DNA of 64,000 nt from Lunularia cruciata (Eukaryota > Streptophyta > Marchantiopsida > Lunulariales > Lunulariaceae). The DNA lies in contig OX419756.1 of the NCBI GenBank assembly GCA_948567375.1, positions 13,211,001 to 13,275,000 on the forward strand. Reading direction: 5' to 3'. Positions 34,943 through 44,074 of this stretch are shown here, in pieces; position 1 is the stretch's first letter; each line of letters begins with the position of its first letter. The position numbers and the translations under genes were made by a program. The notes below the pieces were generated by a model, which was not told the origin of the DNA, searched no databases, and saw nothing but the letters and a program-made list of their open reading frames with translations.

Positions 34943-35513
34943 TATAATGTTCCAAGTACAAGAGAACTCCAAGAGAAACACAAGGCTTTAGCTCTCAATA
35001 CTATGATGTTCCCAAATGAGCACCTTGTCTTTATTATATCAGAAGAAAAATCCACTCAAAGCAAACATAACCTTTGGATCAGATACTTAGATTGGTGACC
35101 TATCAGCAAGCTCCACTCTTAGATAAGTTGTATGGATGGATGACTTATTGGTCCTTGTCCTATCTAGTTGGTCAAACAAGTTTGACCAAATGCAATCTAT
35201 AAGGAATCTTCTTGTAAGATGTTCAAAAGAGCATGGGTAATTTATCATTGGAAAGCTCTTGATGAGATGAACCTAAGAGTGAGAAGGCAACCCCTTCTCA
35301 TCTAAAGAGAGGGATTTTAGGTAATTCATCCGTTTAGGCCTCCAAAATTTTCTCTAAATTTTTTAGTGTATTCTTAACCTATGCACTATTTGTGAAAGTA
35401 CTCTTTTGGTCACACCTCTATCTAATGTACTTAGTCTATCATATATAACATACCTCCAAATATTACTAAGCCAATTTCCAACTCTAGATAATATGTCTAA
35501 CCAATTTATTACA
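34943..35513 (-). repeat. Family-2 LTR, 571 bp, one U3 unit
   Basis: Plus-strand blocks in family-2 minus order: TTATAATGTTCCAAG, CACCTTGTCTTTATTATAT, CATTGGAAAGCTCTTGATGAG, AATTCATCCGTTTAGGCCTC, GAAAGTACTCTTTTGGT and a final TTATTACA. A single degraded palindrome region lies near 35445-35465. Confidence 0.8.
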
Positions 35514-36682
35514 ATTGTATATATGACTTTATAACACTCTGTAAGAGAATATAAAATTGGGTATATTTTGATCATTTTCTTGTTCTTTTCTAATATTAGA
35601 GTCTTTGATAAAATAATCAAATTGTGTTTGTAGAACATAAATTTGATCAAATAAATAATATATATGGAAGGATTTGCAAGCATTTAAGACAAAAAAATTA
35701 TTTCATCTATCCTACCTTAAAACCTTAATAAAATATCTTGAAATCTCCAACTAGATGTTACAATGATTGTAATATCTTGGTATATCAACCTTTGGCTGAA
35801 TTACACAACCATGCTTGTACAACTATTAAACTAGAAAGCAATTACATAAGGAAGATTTAATGTAGATGCATTGAAATTTGTTTAAGATTTAGAGAAGAGT
35901 GTATCATTAAGTTGTTTGATGTTATTGAAATATCTTGGTATAGAATGATATTTGATTCCTAGGAACATTTTAGGAAATATATTTTAAAACACATTAAATT
36001 CACTATCTATCCATTTTTTCCTTCCAAATAAACAAGATGTGTTGGTGGTAAATATTGAATCAAGAGAGTGTTGATTTCCTTGATTGTAAATTTCATTTTT
36101 TTAAGAAAGTAAACTTAGAACCAATTACAAAGACATTTTATGATGAATATCAAATAATAACAGAGAAGTTGCAAATTTAGCTAATAATTATAAAAAAAAC
36201 TCAATCAAAAGAGTGCAGCTCTTTAGAGTGAAGATTTTGAGTTTCTAAACATCCAACAAGAGTGAATGGGTAACCATTCACAATATCTTTTTGTTGAAGC
36301 CACAATTTTAAAATTTTGTATTATAAATATTGAAACTTTTTTAGGTTGGTGAAAATTGATTAAGTACATCCTTAATTGATACATTAAATACATTTTTTTA
36401 TTATCTAGATGAAGTTCTATATTTTCTAAACCTTGTTTATTTATACTTTTAGATAAATAGAATTTTCCTTCAAAATCCAAAAATGGTTTTGAGACCATTA
36501 GATTATGCATAGATATATTACTTGTTATGTATAGATTATAATATTTGTACTATTTTTTGTTTAGAACTCTAGATGAAATTCATTTACTTGTTTAATAAAT
36601 ATTTATTGGTGAATTTTTATTTTATAATTCTCAATCTTAGGAAAAAAATGTATACTATATAAGTACAAGGTGGTGCACACAT
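35514..36682. other. AT-rich sequence, no gene seen
   Basis: No convincing gene. A minus-strand open frame of 95 codons (36223-36510) has no motif I recognise and the base composition of its surroundings. The last five bases (CACAT) are the left TSD of element G. Confidence 0.4.
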
Positions 36683-36751
36683 TGAAAAAGACAAAGGAGG
36701 CAAATAGGAGAATGGAAGATTGGAATGAAAAAGTCACATTAAGAACGTTCA
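36683..36751 (-). repeat. Family-1 LTR terminal remnant (3' LTR of G)
   Basis: On the plus strand it reads TGAAAAAGACAAAGG, then AAATAGGAGAATGGAAGAT and TCACATTAAGAAC. This is the reverse complement of the last 70 bp of the family-1 LTR, directly fused to RT-coding sequence. Confidence 0.7.
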
Positions 36752-37833
36752 ACTGATAGATTGGTATGCTCACAAAAAATTCTTAAGTTGTAGCTTGATC
36801 TTGAAAGGCATACCTCAATTAGAGAATAAATCTTTTGGAAGATCATCCAAAAACACCTCTACAAATTGTTAAAGTATTTTGATCAACCATTGGCATTGAT
36901 CTTCATCAAAGCATCCTTGCATAAAGAGTTTGATCCACATTACAAAAATAGGAATATCTTCCTCAAAGCTTGCCTTACAACTGCTATATTAACAAATTTC
37001 CCATCTTGGGACTTGTTATTCTTTGGTTTTGTACTCAAGGTGCCAAACAACCTAATTGGTAATTCTTGTCTTGGTGTTATACGTGAAGTTGTTGTTGAGT
37101 TCAAACAAATTGAACCTTATGACATTCAAACCAAGGGAGACCTAGAATGGTATTGTAGTATAAGGGTGTGACTACAAATCTCATGTACTCAAAAAACTCC
37201 TTACCAACCTTGAATGCAATACGCTGTGAGGTTCATAAAATGAACTCTTTTTACCATCTTACATCACCATTTTGCTACCTACTATTGACTTTATATGAAT
37301 ACTTAATTATTTCACTAATTATATGGACATGCAATTCTCAAAACTCCTAAAATCTATAAATTCTACAACCATGATTGGATACCATATCTTACAAGTGAAT
37401 CAAACTTGCATAGGTCAAACCTTCAATCTCATTGGAACTAATCAGGTTCCAAGTAAGTGGCTTGATATCTCTGATTGGGAATATTTGTTTCTTTGATCAT
37501 TGTGCTCCATAAAGTCCATTTGGGCAACTTGTTGGGGTTGTCTATTTTGGAGTGGATATTCAATAATGCAATGTCCAATTTGGTAACAATAGAAGCAACC
37601 ACCTTTTTTCATAACCATTTGCAATCCACTCCACTAAGTGATCTTTGTTGGATAGCATCAATCTCTATTGATGCTAGCTTGTCCACCTATGCTTAGTGCA
37701 TTTATAGGTTCTATGGAGATCTAGATTAAGACTAATTCATGGTAACCAAGGGAGTCAAAGTGCTCATTTGCATGGCTTCTTCTATATGCTTTGGTTTGTG
37801 CCTCCAATTTGGTGCATGATTTCAAACCTCTCA
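36752..37833 (-). pseudogene. Gag C-terminus, protease and RT start of element G
   Basis: Minus strand. The zinc knuckle (near 37575-37625) reads GGCFYCYQIGHCIIEYPLQN, with the last Cys of CX2CX4HX4C replaced by Tyr. The reading continues through the gag-pol junction (37440-37500), protease, and the linker to the RT start (36752-36850). It ends abruptly at 37833 against plus-strand RT sequence of element B. Stops throughout. Confidence 0.8.
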
Positions 37834-38474
37834 CAAGCCTTTTGGCAGAAGGAGGTTACCTTCTTGGGTCATAAGATCTCATCAGAGTGGATCAAGATGG
37901 AAGAAGAGAAAATCAAGGCCATTACTGATTGGCCTACCCCAAAGGATGCTATAGAAGTATGGACATTCAATGGATTGGCCAGTTTTTACCGATTGTTCAT
38001 CCATTATTATGCTCATGTGGTTGCACCATTGATTGACCTTTTGAGAAATAACTTGAGCTTCTAGTGGACCACCCATCATGAAGAAGCATTCCAGAAGTTA
38101 ACGCATATGGTGTCTTCAAGACCCATTCTTCAACCATATGATCCTCAACAACCTTGTGTGGTTGATTTTGATGCTTCTAACTTTGCAATTGGAGCCGTGC
38201 TACAACAAGAATTCCCAGATGGACTCCATCCTATTGCCTTTGTGTCTTGCCAACTCAATATGGCTGAATGAAACTTCTCTGCTCGAGATCAAGAGCAACT
38301 TGCAATGGTATACGCCACCAAGGTATGGAGGCATTACCTCTTGGGGAAACAAGTGATCATGCAAACTGATCACAAGCCATTGTTGTAGATCTTGCACTTG
38401 GAGCACATGAAGAGTCAACATCATCGATGGGAGGAACAACTCCAATTGTATGACATCAAACTTGAGTACAAACC
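37834..38474 (+). pseudogene. RT C-terminus and RNase H of element B
   Basis: Highly similar to element [17 protein letters not shown], then WPTPKDA, then the RNase H motif [17 protein letters not shown] and QTDHKPLL. Three stops replace a Gln, an Arg and a Gln codon of element A (38062-38064, 38270-38272 and 38386-38388), consistent with C-to-T changes. It ends at LEYKP, where element A is inserted. Confidence 0.9.
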
Positions 38475-38544
38475 TGTAACAATATGGAGTTTAGTGACGA
38501 AGTTAGTCGGGCTTACGAAGTAGAGAATAAGCCAAAATAGCCTA

Positions 38545-38557
38545 GAATATTCTAGAA
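38545..38557 (+). promoter_or_regulatory. Heat-shock element core in LTR U3
   Basis: GAATATTCTAGAA is a perfect GAAnnTTCnnGAA array, the recognised binding site form for trimeric heat-shock factor. It lies about 215 bp upstream of the TATA box. It is followed at once by GCATC (a near-fourth unit) and by AAGAAGCTTCTT. The same core recurs at 43741-43753, 56599-56611 and 61805-61817, and is degraded in the older family-1 LTRs of this window. Function is inferred. Confidence 0.65.
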
Positions 38558-38760
38558 GCATCTAAGAAGCTTCTTAGGAAGCTTCCCAACTAGTTAACTT
38601 GCGCCCTAAGTAGGTAGCTTCTAACTAGCTTAGCTTGCACGCCAAGTAGGCGGCTTCTAGAAGGAAGCTTCTTGAGAAGCTTCCTAGTTAACTTGACTTG
38701 CACTCCAAGAAAGCGGCTCAAGGAAGCTTCTTGAGAAGCTTCAAAGGTCTTGTATGCTAC

Positions 38761-38769
38761 CTATAAATA
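38761..38769 (+). promoter_or_regulatory. TATA box of element A 5' LTR
   Basis: CTATAAATA, conserved at the same place in every family-1 LTR in the window, about 110 bp before the LTR end. Confidence 0.75.
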
Positions 38770-38874
38770 CCAAGGCCAAAGCTCATGCTAGGCATTCGGA
38801 GTTTTCCCTCATTCAAGTGTCCCAATGTGAGTTTCCATTCTCCTATTTCTCTCCTCGGTTTCAGTCTTTTACAT

Positions 38875-38886
38875 TGGTATCAGAGC
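38875..38886 (+). other. Primer-binding site of element A
   Basis: TGGTATCAGAGC, one base after the LTR; exact complement of the 12-nt 3' end of plant initiator Met-tRNA (CCA included). Confidence 0.95.
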
Positions 38887-38895
38887 AAGAATGGG

Positions 38896-39111
38896 ATGGA
38901 TGGAATTTATGGACCACCAAATCCACTTCCGCCAAACCATTGGGACTTTCATGTCCAGATATTACCAAAGCATCATTTCACACAATTCATCACCTCACGC
39001 TTTGGGCAGGACTTTCTACATATGATCACCGTGTCAGAGGAACCCTTGATACTTCCAGTTGTAACTTATGGAGAACAATGGACGTGTTGTATCTATGTGT
39101 TAATCAACTAG
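38896..39111 (+). other. Leader open frame upstream of gag, in gag phase
   Basis: A frame of 71 codons from ATG 38896 to TAG 39109-39111, in the same phase as gag and ending 33 nt before the gag ATG. It reads MDGIYGPPNPLPPNHWDFHV and onward. Element H keeps it at the corresponding place (stop at 57173-57175), with few changes. It may be a translated upstream ORF or a decayed N-terminal extension of gag. Another frame is also open across much of the region, which weakens the coding argument. Confidence 0.35.
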
Positions 39112-39144
39112 ATAAATTGAGAGTAGTGGAATAGAGTAGTAGCG

Positions 39145-40044
39145 ATGGCGGCAATACCGGATGTTATCCTTGCAATGCAACAACAAATCGAGCATCTTAC
39201 TCGATTGTTGGATGAACGAGACCAGCAACGACGAGAACAAATAGACAGAGCGCCAGTTCGAGATGGAGAAGATCGCATTCGATTTCTGAAACCCAAGGTG
39301 TTTGAAGGCAAGAATCTTCCAGGCATAGTGGAGAATTTTGTGTTTGACTGTGAACGTTACTTTGAAGCCACCAATCTTCAAGACGAGCGGAAACAAATTC
39401 TCTTGGCTTCTAGCCAGTTGGATGGTGTGGCAAAACTTTGGTGGCGATTCCGAGTAGAAAGAGCTGAACGACAAATTGTTACACCGATTTTGACATGGGC
39501 AGAATTCAAGGATGCAATACTTGGTCGATTTCAGACTATAAATGCCACCCGAGCTGCACGAGATAAATTGGCGGAGTTGAGGCAAATTGGCTCAGTGAGA
39601 AGCTACATCACACAATTTTAGAATATCATCATGCAAATTCTAGATATCCAAGAAGGTGAAGTTCTGGATCGATTTGTGCGAGGATTGAAGTCACGAACCA
39701 GATTGGAGGTGACCATGCGAGAGCCACAGAACGTAGAAGAAGCCATGCAATTGGCTGAGCGTTTTGATTCCTTAGTTGCCACAACTTGGTCTCGACCTCG
39801 ACCTACACAAAACCTACCCGTACCACGAGTGGAAGAACCTGTACCAATGGAGATTGATGCTATCCAGCGAAGACCATTTGGCACAGCAAATAGAGAAAGA
39901 TTACGACAAAATGGAGGTTGTTTTTATTGTCGCCAGTTGGGGCATCGCATTGCTGAATGTCCACTCAAGAATGGACGACCTCGACAAGTTGCCCAAGTGG
40001 AGGTTGTGGAGCGGAATGATCCGGGAAACGAGGAATCCCAGTAG
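39145..40044 (+). CDS. gag: Gag polyprotein of element A (with internal amber codon)
   Basis: 299 codons from ATG 39145 to TAG 40042-40044. The start follows the stop-rich end of the leader. N-terminal coiled coil ([20 protein letters not shown], residues 12-31), capsid-like core (residues 45-240, including GVAKLWWRF and [12 protein letters not shown]), and a C-terminal zinc knuckle [14 protein letters not shown] (perfect CX2CX4HX4C). It forms the particle and binds element RNA. Codon 159 (39619-39621) is TAG, after YITQF; older copies have a CAA Gln codon there. Without readthrough the product is a 158-residue fragment lacking the knuckle. The gag stop lies inside the frameshift hairpin described below. 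Confidence 0.9.
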
Positions 40045-43000
40045 GAGATTTCGAGCCACCTACTGGGAGCTTGATTAGTTCCAATGGGATTGAAGGTTCG
40101 ACCTATGCAAGTTTGCTTCACTTGCAAGGTATGATATCTAATCGGGGTTGTAGAATTTTGGTTGATTCTGGAAGTTCAGAGAATTGCATGTCTATGCAAG
40201 TAGCAAAGGAATTGGGTATTCCTATCAAGCCAGTGATTGGAAGTAGTTTGATGATGGCGGATGGTAGAAAGGGTTCTGCATTCCGCACCTTGCATCCCGT
40301 TACCTTCAGGATTGGGAAAGAGTATTTGGAGTGTATGAGGTTTGTAGTGGCACCTCTACACTATGATATCATTCTAGGTCTACCTTGGCTTGAATGTCAT
40401 AAGGTTCAATTTGATTGGACCCGACACCAAATTCAAGTACAACACCAAGGTAGGAATTTCCGATTAGGTTGTCTGGCACCTCTGAGTAAGACACCTAAGA
40501 ATAGTCAGTCCCAAGATGGGAAGTTTGTCGAGAAGGTAGCCATAGAGCAAATCTGGAAGGGAGATGAGTCCCAAGATGGGAAGTTTGCCATGAAGGCAAC
40601 CATGAAGCAAGCTTGGAAGAGAGATGAGTCCCTAGAAGGGAAGTTTGTGAATGAAGCAGCCATAGAGCAAGCTTTGGAGGACGATAAGTCTGTATTCGCG
40701 GTGTGGATCAAGCCGATTGCACAAGAACAATCTGAGGAGGGCCAAGTGCCGCATCAAGCAATGGTTGATCGGATAGTTCAGGAGTTTGCAGATGTGTTTC
40801 CGGATGATCTGCCAAAGGGATTGCCCTCCGATCGAGGTATGCCCTTCAAGATCGAGTTATTGCCAGGGAGTACTCCAGTGAGTAGACCAATCTATCGGCT
40901 CTCACCAAAGGAGTTGGAAGAGTTGCGAACAACACTTACAGAGTTGTTGGAGAAGGATTTCATACGACATAGTACCTCTCCGTGGGGAGCACCGGTACTA
41001 TTTGTTCCAAAGAAGGATGGAGGACTTCGTTTCTGTATTGATTACCGTGGGCTCAATAAGCAAACCGTGAAGAGTGCATATCCCTTGCCTCGGATTGATG
41101 ACCTGCTTGATCAACTAAGTGGAGCACGCTACTTTTCCAAGCTGGATCTTCGTAGCGGCTATTGGCAAATTCCTATTGAAGGAGAGGACGTGCAGAAGAC
41201 TGCTTTTCGCACAAGGTATGGACATTTTGAGTGGAGAGTTCTACCTTTCGGACTCACTAATGCTCCAGCAGTCTTCATGGATCAGATGCATCGAGTGTTG
41301 GAGGGACTATTGGATCGGTCCGTGGTGGTGTTCTTAGATGATATCTTAATCTATAGCAGGACAGAGGCAGAACATGTGAATCACGTGCGAGAAGTCCAAA
41401 GACGACTACGACAGTGGAAATTTTACTGCAAGAAGTCAAAGTGTGCTTTTTGGCAGAAGGAGGTTACCTTCTTGGGTCATAAGATCTCATCAGAGGGGAT
41501 CAAGATAGAAGAAGAGAAGATCAAGGCCATTAATGATTGGCCTACCCCGAAGGATGCTACAGAAGTACGAGCATTCAATGGACTGGCCAGTTTTTACCGA
41601 CGGTTCATCCACTATTATGCTCACGTGGCTGCACCATTGACTGACCTCTTGGGAAAGAACTCGAGCTTCCAGTGGACCACCAAGCATGAAGAAGCATTCC
41701 AGAAGTTAAAGCATATGGTGTCTTCAAGACCTATTCTTCAACCATATGATCCTCAACTACCTTGTGTGGTTGATTTTGATGCTTCTAACTTTGCAATTGG
41801 AGCTGTGTTGCAACAAGAATTTCCAGATGGACTACATCCGATTGCCTTTGTGTCTCGCCAACTAAATACAGCGGAAAGAAATTACTCTGCTCGAGATCGG
41901 GAACAACTTGCAATGGTATATGCTACCAAGGTATGGAGGCACTATCTCTTGGGGAAACAAGTGATCATGCGAACTGATCACAAGCCATTGTTGCAGACCT
42001 TACACTTGGAGCACATGAAGAGCCGGCATCATCGATGGGAAGAGCAACTCCAATTGTTTGACATCAAACTTGAGTACAAACCAGGTCGGTTCCATGTCAT
42101 TCCCGATGCTCTATCACGACGACCTGACTTGAAGGATCTTCCTTTCATCACGGCGGCAATTACAACGGTGTCCATTGACCCTAAGGTCCACAATGAGTTT
42201 CAATCAGCTCTACGACAAGATCCCTTCTTCCAAATGGTACACGGTCGTCTGACAGCATGCGACAAGGAGTACAACACCTTCTCCTTCAAGGAAGGCCTTT
42301 TATTCCATGCAGACCAGATCTATGTTCCAGCCAAAGGTGATCTTCGACTTGTGCGCCTTCAAGAAGCCCATGATTTACCAATAGCTGGTCACATGGGAGT
42401 GGACAAGACCTTGGGCACCCTCCAACGCCAATGGTGGTGGCCCAACATGACACGAGATGTTCGAGACTTCGTCCGATCATGTGAGAGTTGCCAACGGAAC
42501 AAGGCCAGCAACCAGAAGCCGAGTGGACTCCTTCAACCACTCGCCATTCCATCCGCTCGTTGGGAGCATGTGAGCTTGGATCTCATCACATCCTTGCCAA
42601 AGACAAAACAAGGACACACCGCCATTGTGGTGTTTGTGGATAAGCTTAGTAAGCAAATCCACTTGGCACCAACTTGTGATACCGTGGATGCTCCAACCTT
42701 AGCACAAATCTACTTTGACAATGTCTTCAAGCATCATGGCATGCCACGCGTACTCATCTCCGACCGTGATCCTCGCTTTACCGGGAAGTTTTGGCAAGCA
42801 CTCTTTCAGATACTCGGCACCAAGCTTGCTTTGTCCACGGCCTATCATCCTCAAACTGATGGACAAACTGAACGCGCCAATCGTACATTGGAGGATATGT
42901 TGCGGGCCTTTGTCAATGTCCACCATACCAACTGGGATGAATGTCTTGCAGCTGCAGAATTTGCCTACAACAACTCCAAACAGGCAAGTACTGGATTTTC

Positions 43001-43736
43001 TCCCTTCTTTCTCAATTTTGGCCAAGATCCGCTTGTTCCAGATTCTCTTCTTGCTCCCCCTCCCTCTCAGGTTCCTCATACTTCTACATTCTTGACCACT
43101 ATATCCCGCTCTCTCCAACAAGCCAAGTCTCACCTCCTTGTTGCTCAGAATCGCCAAAAACAATATGCAGACCATCATCGTCGTGATCTCACCTTTGAAG
43201 TTGGTGATAAAGTCATGCTATCCTCTAGTAACCTCCCTCTCCCACTTGATACCCAAGTTCGTAAACTTGCTCCTAATTGGATAGGACCCTTTGATATCAC
43301 CCATATTATCTCTCCTGTTGCTTATCGTCTTGCCTTACCTTGTCACATGCGTATCCATCCTGTCTTTCATGTTTCCAAGTTGAAACCCTTTGTTCCTAAC
43401 CCTTCTTCCTTTTCCTCTCGAGTCCAACCTCCCCCTCTTCCTATCCCTATCAATGATCATGAGGAGTACGAAGTTGATCGTATCCTTGCGCGTCGCCATA
43501 TTCAACAAGGCCGTCGCCAACACACGGAGTACAAGGTCCTTTGGAAAGGGTATCCCCTTCATGATGCCACATGGGAACCTTTTTCTCACCTCCAGAATGC
43601 ACAAATGGCCATCAAGGAATTTGAAGCTTCACTGGCGACGAGGACGTCACCAACTAGCGGCGGGGGAATATGTAACAATATGGAGTTTAGTGACGAAGTT
43701 AGTCGGGCTTACGAAGTAGAGAATAAGCCAAAATAG
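40020..43736 (+). CDS. pol: Pol polyprotein of element A: PR-RT-RH-IN-chromodomain, intact
   Basis: Open in one frame from 40020 to TAA-free end at TAG 43734-43736. It is probably made only as Gag-Pol by frameshift; the first in-frame ATG is at 40131. Residues counted from the codon at 40071: protease DSGS with Asp 32; RT with Asp 359 (KLDLRSGY), Asp 423 and Asp 424 (FLDDILIY); RNase H Asp 570 ([13 protein letters not shown]); integrase zinc region ([21 protein letters not shown]) and core triad Asp 837, Asp 898, Glu 934, with the classic 35-residue D-E spacing; chromodomain 1131-1186 ([27 protein letters not shown]). All catalytic residues are present. The last 22 codons lie in the 3' LTR. 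Chromodomains steer integration to particular chromatin. Confidence 0.95.
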   Translation, partial: SGKRGIPVGDFEPPTGSLISSNGIEGSTYASLLHLQGMISNRGCRILVDSGSSENCMSMQVAKELGIPIKPVIGSSLMMADGRKGSAFRTLHPVTFRIGKEYLECMRFVVAPLHYDIILGLPWLECHKVQFDWTRHQIQVQHQGRNFRLGCLAPLSKTPKNSQSQDGKFVEKVAIEQIWKGDESQDGKFAMKATMKQAWKRDESLEGKFVNEAAIEQALEDDKSVFAVWIKPIAQEQSEEGQVPHQAMVDRIVQEFADVFPDDLPKGLPSDRGMPFKIELLPGSTPVSRPIYRLSPKELEELRTTLTELLEKDFIRHSTSPWGAPVLFVPKKDGGLRFCIDYRGLNKQTVKSAYPLPRIDDLLDQLSGARYFSKLDLRSGYWQIPIEGEDVQKTAFRTRYGHFEWRVLPFGLTNAPAVFMDQMHRVLEGLLDRSVVVFLDDILIYSRTEAEHVNHVREVQRRLRQWKFYCKKSKCAFWQKEVTFLGHKISSEGIKIEEEKIKAINDWPTPKDATEVRAFNGLASFYRRFIHYYAHVAAPLTDLLGKNSSFQWTTKHEEAFQKLKHMVSSRPILQPYDPQLPCVVDFDASNFAIGAVLQQEFPDGLHPIAFVSRQLNTAERNYSARDREQLAMVYATKVWRHYLLGKQVIMRTDHKPLLQTLHLEHMKSRHHRWEEQLQLFDIKLEYKPGRFHVIPDALSRRPDLKDLPFITAAITTVSIDPKVHNEFQSALRQDPFFQMVHGRLTACDKEYNTFSFKEGLLFHADQIYVPAKGDLRLVRLQEAHDLPIAGHMGVDKTLGTLQRQWWWPNMTRDVRDFVRSCESCQRNKASNQKPSGLLQPLAIPSARWEHVSLDLITSLPKTKQGHTAIVVFVDKLSKQIHLAPTCDTVDAPTLAQIYFDNVFKHHGMPRVLISDRDPRFTGKFWQALFQILGTKLALSTAYHPQTDGQTERANRTLEDMLRAFVNVHHTNWDECLAAAEFAYNNSKQASTGFSPFFLNFGQDPLVPDSLLAPPPSQVPHTSTFLTTISRSLQQAKSHLLVAQNRQKQYADHHRRDLTFEVGDKVMLSSSNLPLPLDTQVRKLAPNWIGPFDITHIISPVAYRLALPCHMRIHPVFHVSKLKPFVPNPSSFSSRVQPPPLPIPINDHEEYEVDRILARRHIQQGRRQHTEYKVLWKGYPLHDATWEPFSHLQNAQMAIKEFEASLATRTSPTSGGGICNNMEFSDEVSRAYEVENKPK
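40023..40068 (+). promoter_or_regulatory. Predicted -1 ribosomal frameshift signal, gag to pol
   Basis: The heptamer GGGAAAC at 40023-40029 is read in gag phase as G GGA AAC, the canonical X XXY YYZ form. A 6-nt spacer (40030-40035) follows. Then comes a 10-bp perfect stem: TCCCAGTAGG (40036-40045) pairs with CCTACTGGGA (40059-40068) around a 13-nt loop. The gag stop TAG (40042-40044) is within the 5' arm. A -1 slip enters exactly the pol frame, which is open from 40020 onward. All geometric requirements of eukaryotic and retroviral -1 frameshifting are met. Function is inferred. Confidence 0.8.
43657..43670 (+). other. Polypurine tract of element A
   Basis: GCGGCGGGGGAATA immediately before the 3' LTR; the plus-strand primer. 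It is also coding (GGG near pol residue 1200). The identical tract precedes the 3' LTR of H, and a mutated one precedes that of B. Confidence 0.85.
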
Positions 43737-44069
43737 CCTAGAATATTCTAGAAGCATCTAAGAAGCTTCTTAGGAAGCTTCCCAACTAGTTAACTTGCGC
43801 CCTAAGCAGGTAGCTTCTAACTAGCTTAGCTTGCACGCCAAGTAGGCGGCTTCTAGAAGGAAGCTTCTTGAGAAGCTTCCTAGTTAACTTGACTTGCACT
43901 CCAAGAAAGCGGCTCAAGGAAGCTTCTTGAGAAGCTTCAAAGGTCTTGTATGCTACCTATAAATACCAAGGCCAAAGCTCATGCTAGGCATTCGGAGTTT
44001 TCCCTCATTCAAGTGTCCCAATGTGAGTTTCCATTCTCCTATTTCTCTCCTCGGTTTCAGTCTTTTACA
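43671..44069 (+). repeat. 3' LTR of element A (399 bp)
   Basis: Identical to the 5' LTR except C at 43807. Heat-shock core at 43741-43753. TATA box near 43957-43965. Followed by the TSD AAACC. Confidence 0.97.
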
Positions 44070-44074
44070 AAACC

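Larger units (their letters stand above)
38475..38873 (+). repeat. 5' LTR of element A (399 bp)
   Basis: TGTAACAATATGGAG...TTTTACA. U3 carries a perfect heat-shock-element core at 38545-38557 and further TTCnnGAA/GAAnnTTC blocks at 38565-38590 and 38655-38680. TATA box CTATAAATA at 38761-38769, so transcription probably starts near 38790-38800. No clear AATAAA is seen. Confidence 0.97.
38475..44069 (+). mobile_element. Element A: young, nearly intact family-1 Ty3 chromovirus
   Basis: Complete element of 5,595 bp: LTRs of 399 bp each, primer site, leader, gag, frameshift site, intact pol, polypurine tract. It is flanked by perfect 5-bp duplications AAACC (38470-38474 and 44070-44074). The two LTRs differ at one position (T at 38611, C at 43807), so insertion is recent relative to everything else here. 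The only evident defect is an amber codon within gag. It lies inside an older copy (B) of its own family. Confidence 0.97.

Noticed and set aside
36223-36510. 95-codon minus-strand open frame
   Set aside because: No motif recognised and no context; likely chance in AT-rich sequence.
38754-39134. 126-codon frame spanning the 5' LTR end and leader (also in H)
   Set aside because: It begins upstream of the likely transcription start and is not in gag phase; probably an open frame by chance in conserved non-coding DNA.
42699-43178. 159-codon minus-strand open frame inside element A pol (and matching frames in B and H)
   Set aside because: Shadow of the conserved integrase region; it recurs only because the sense strand is conserved.
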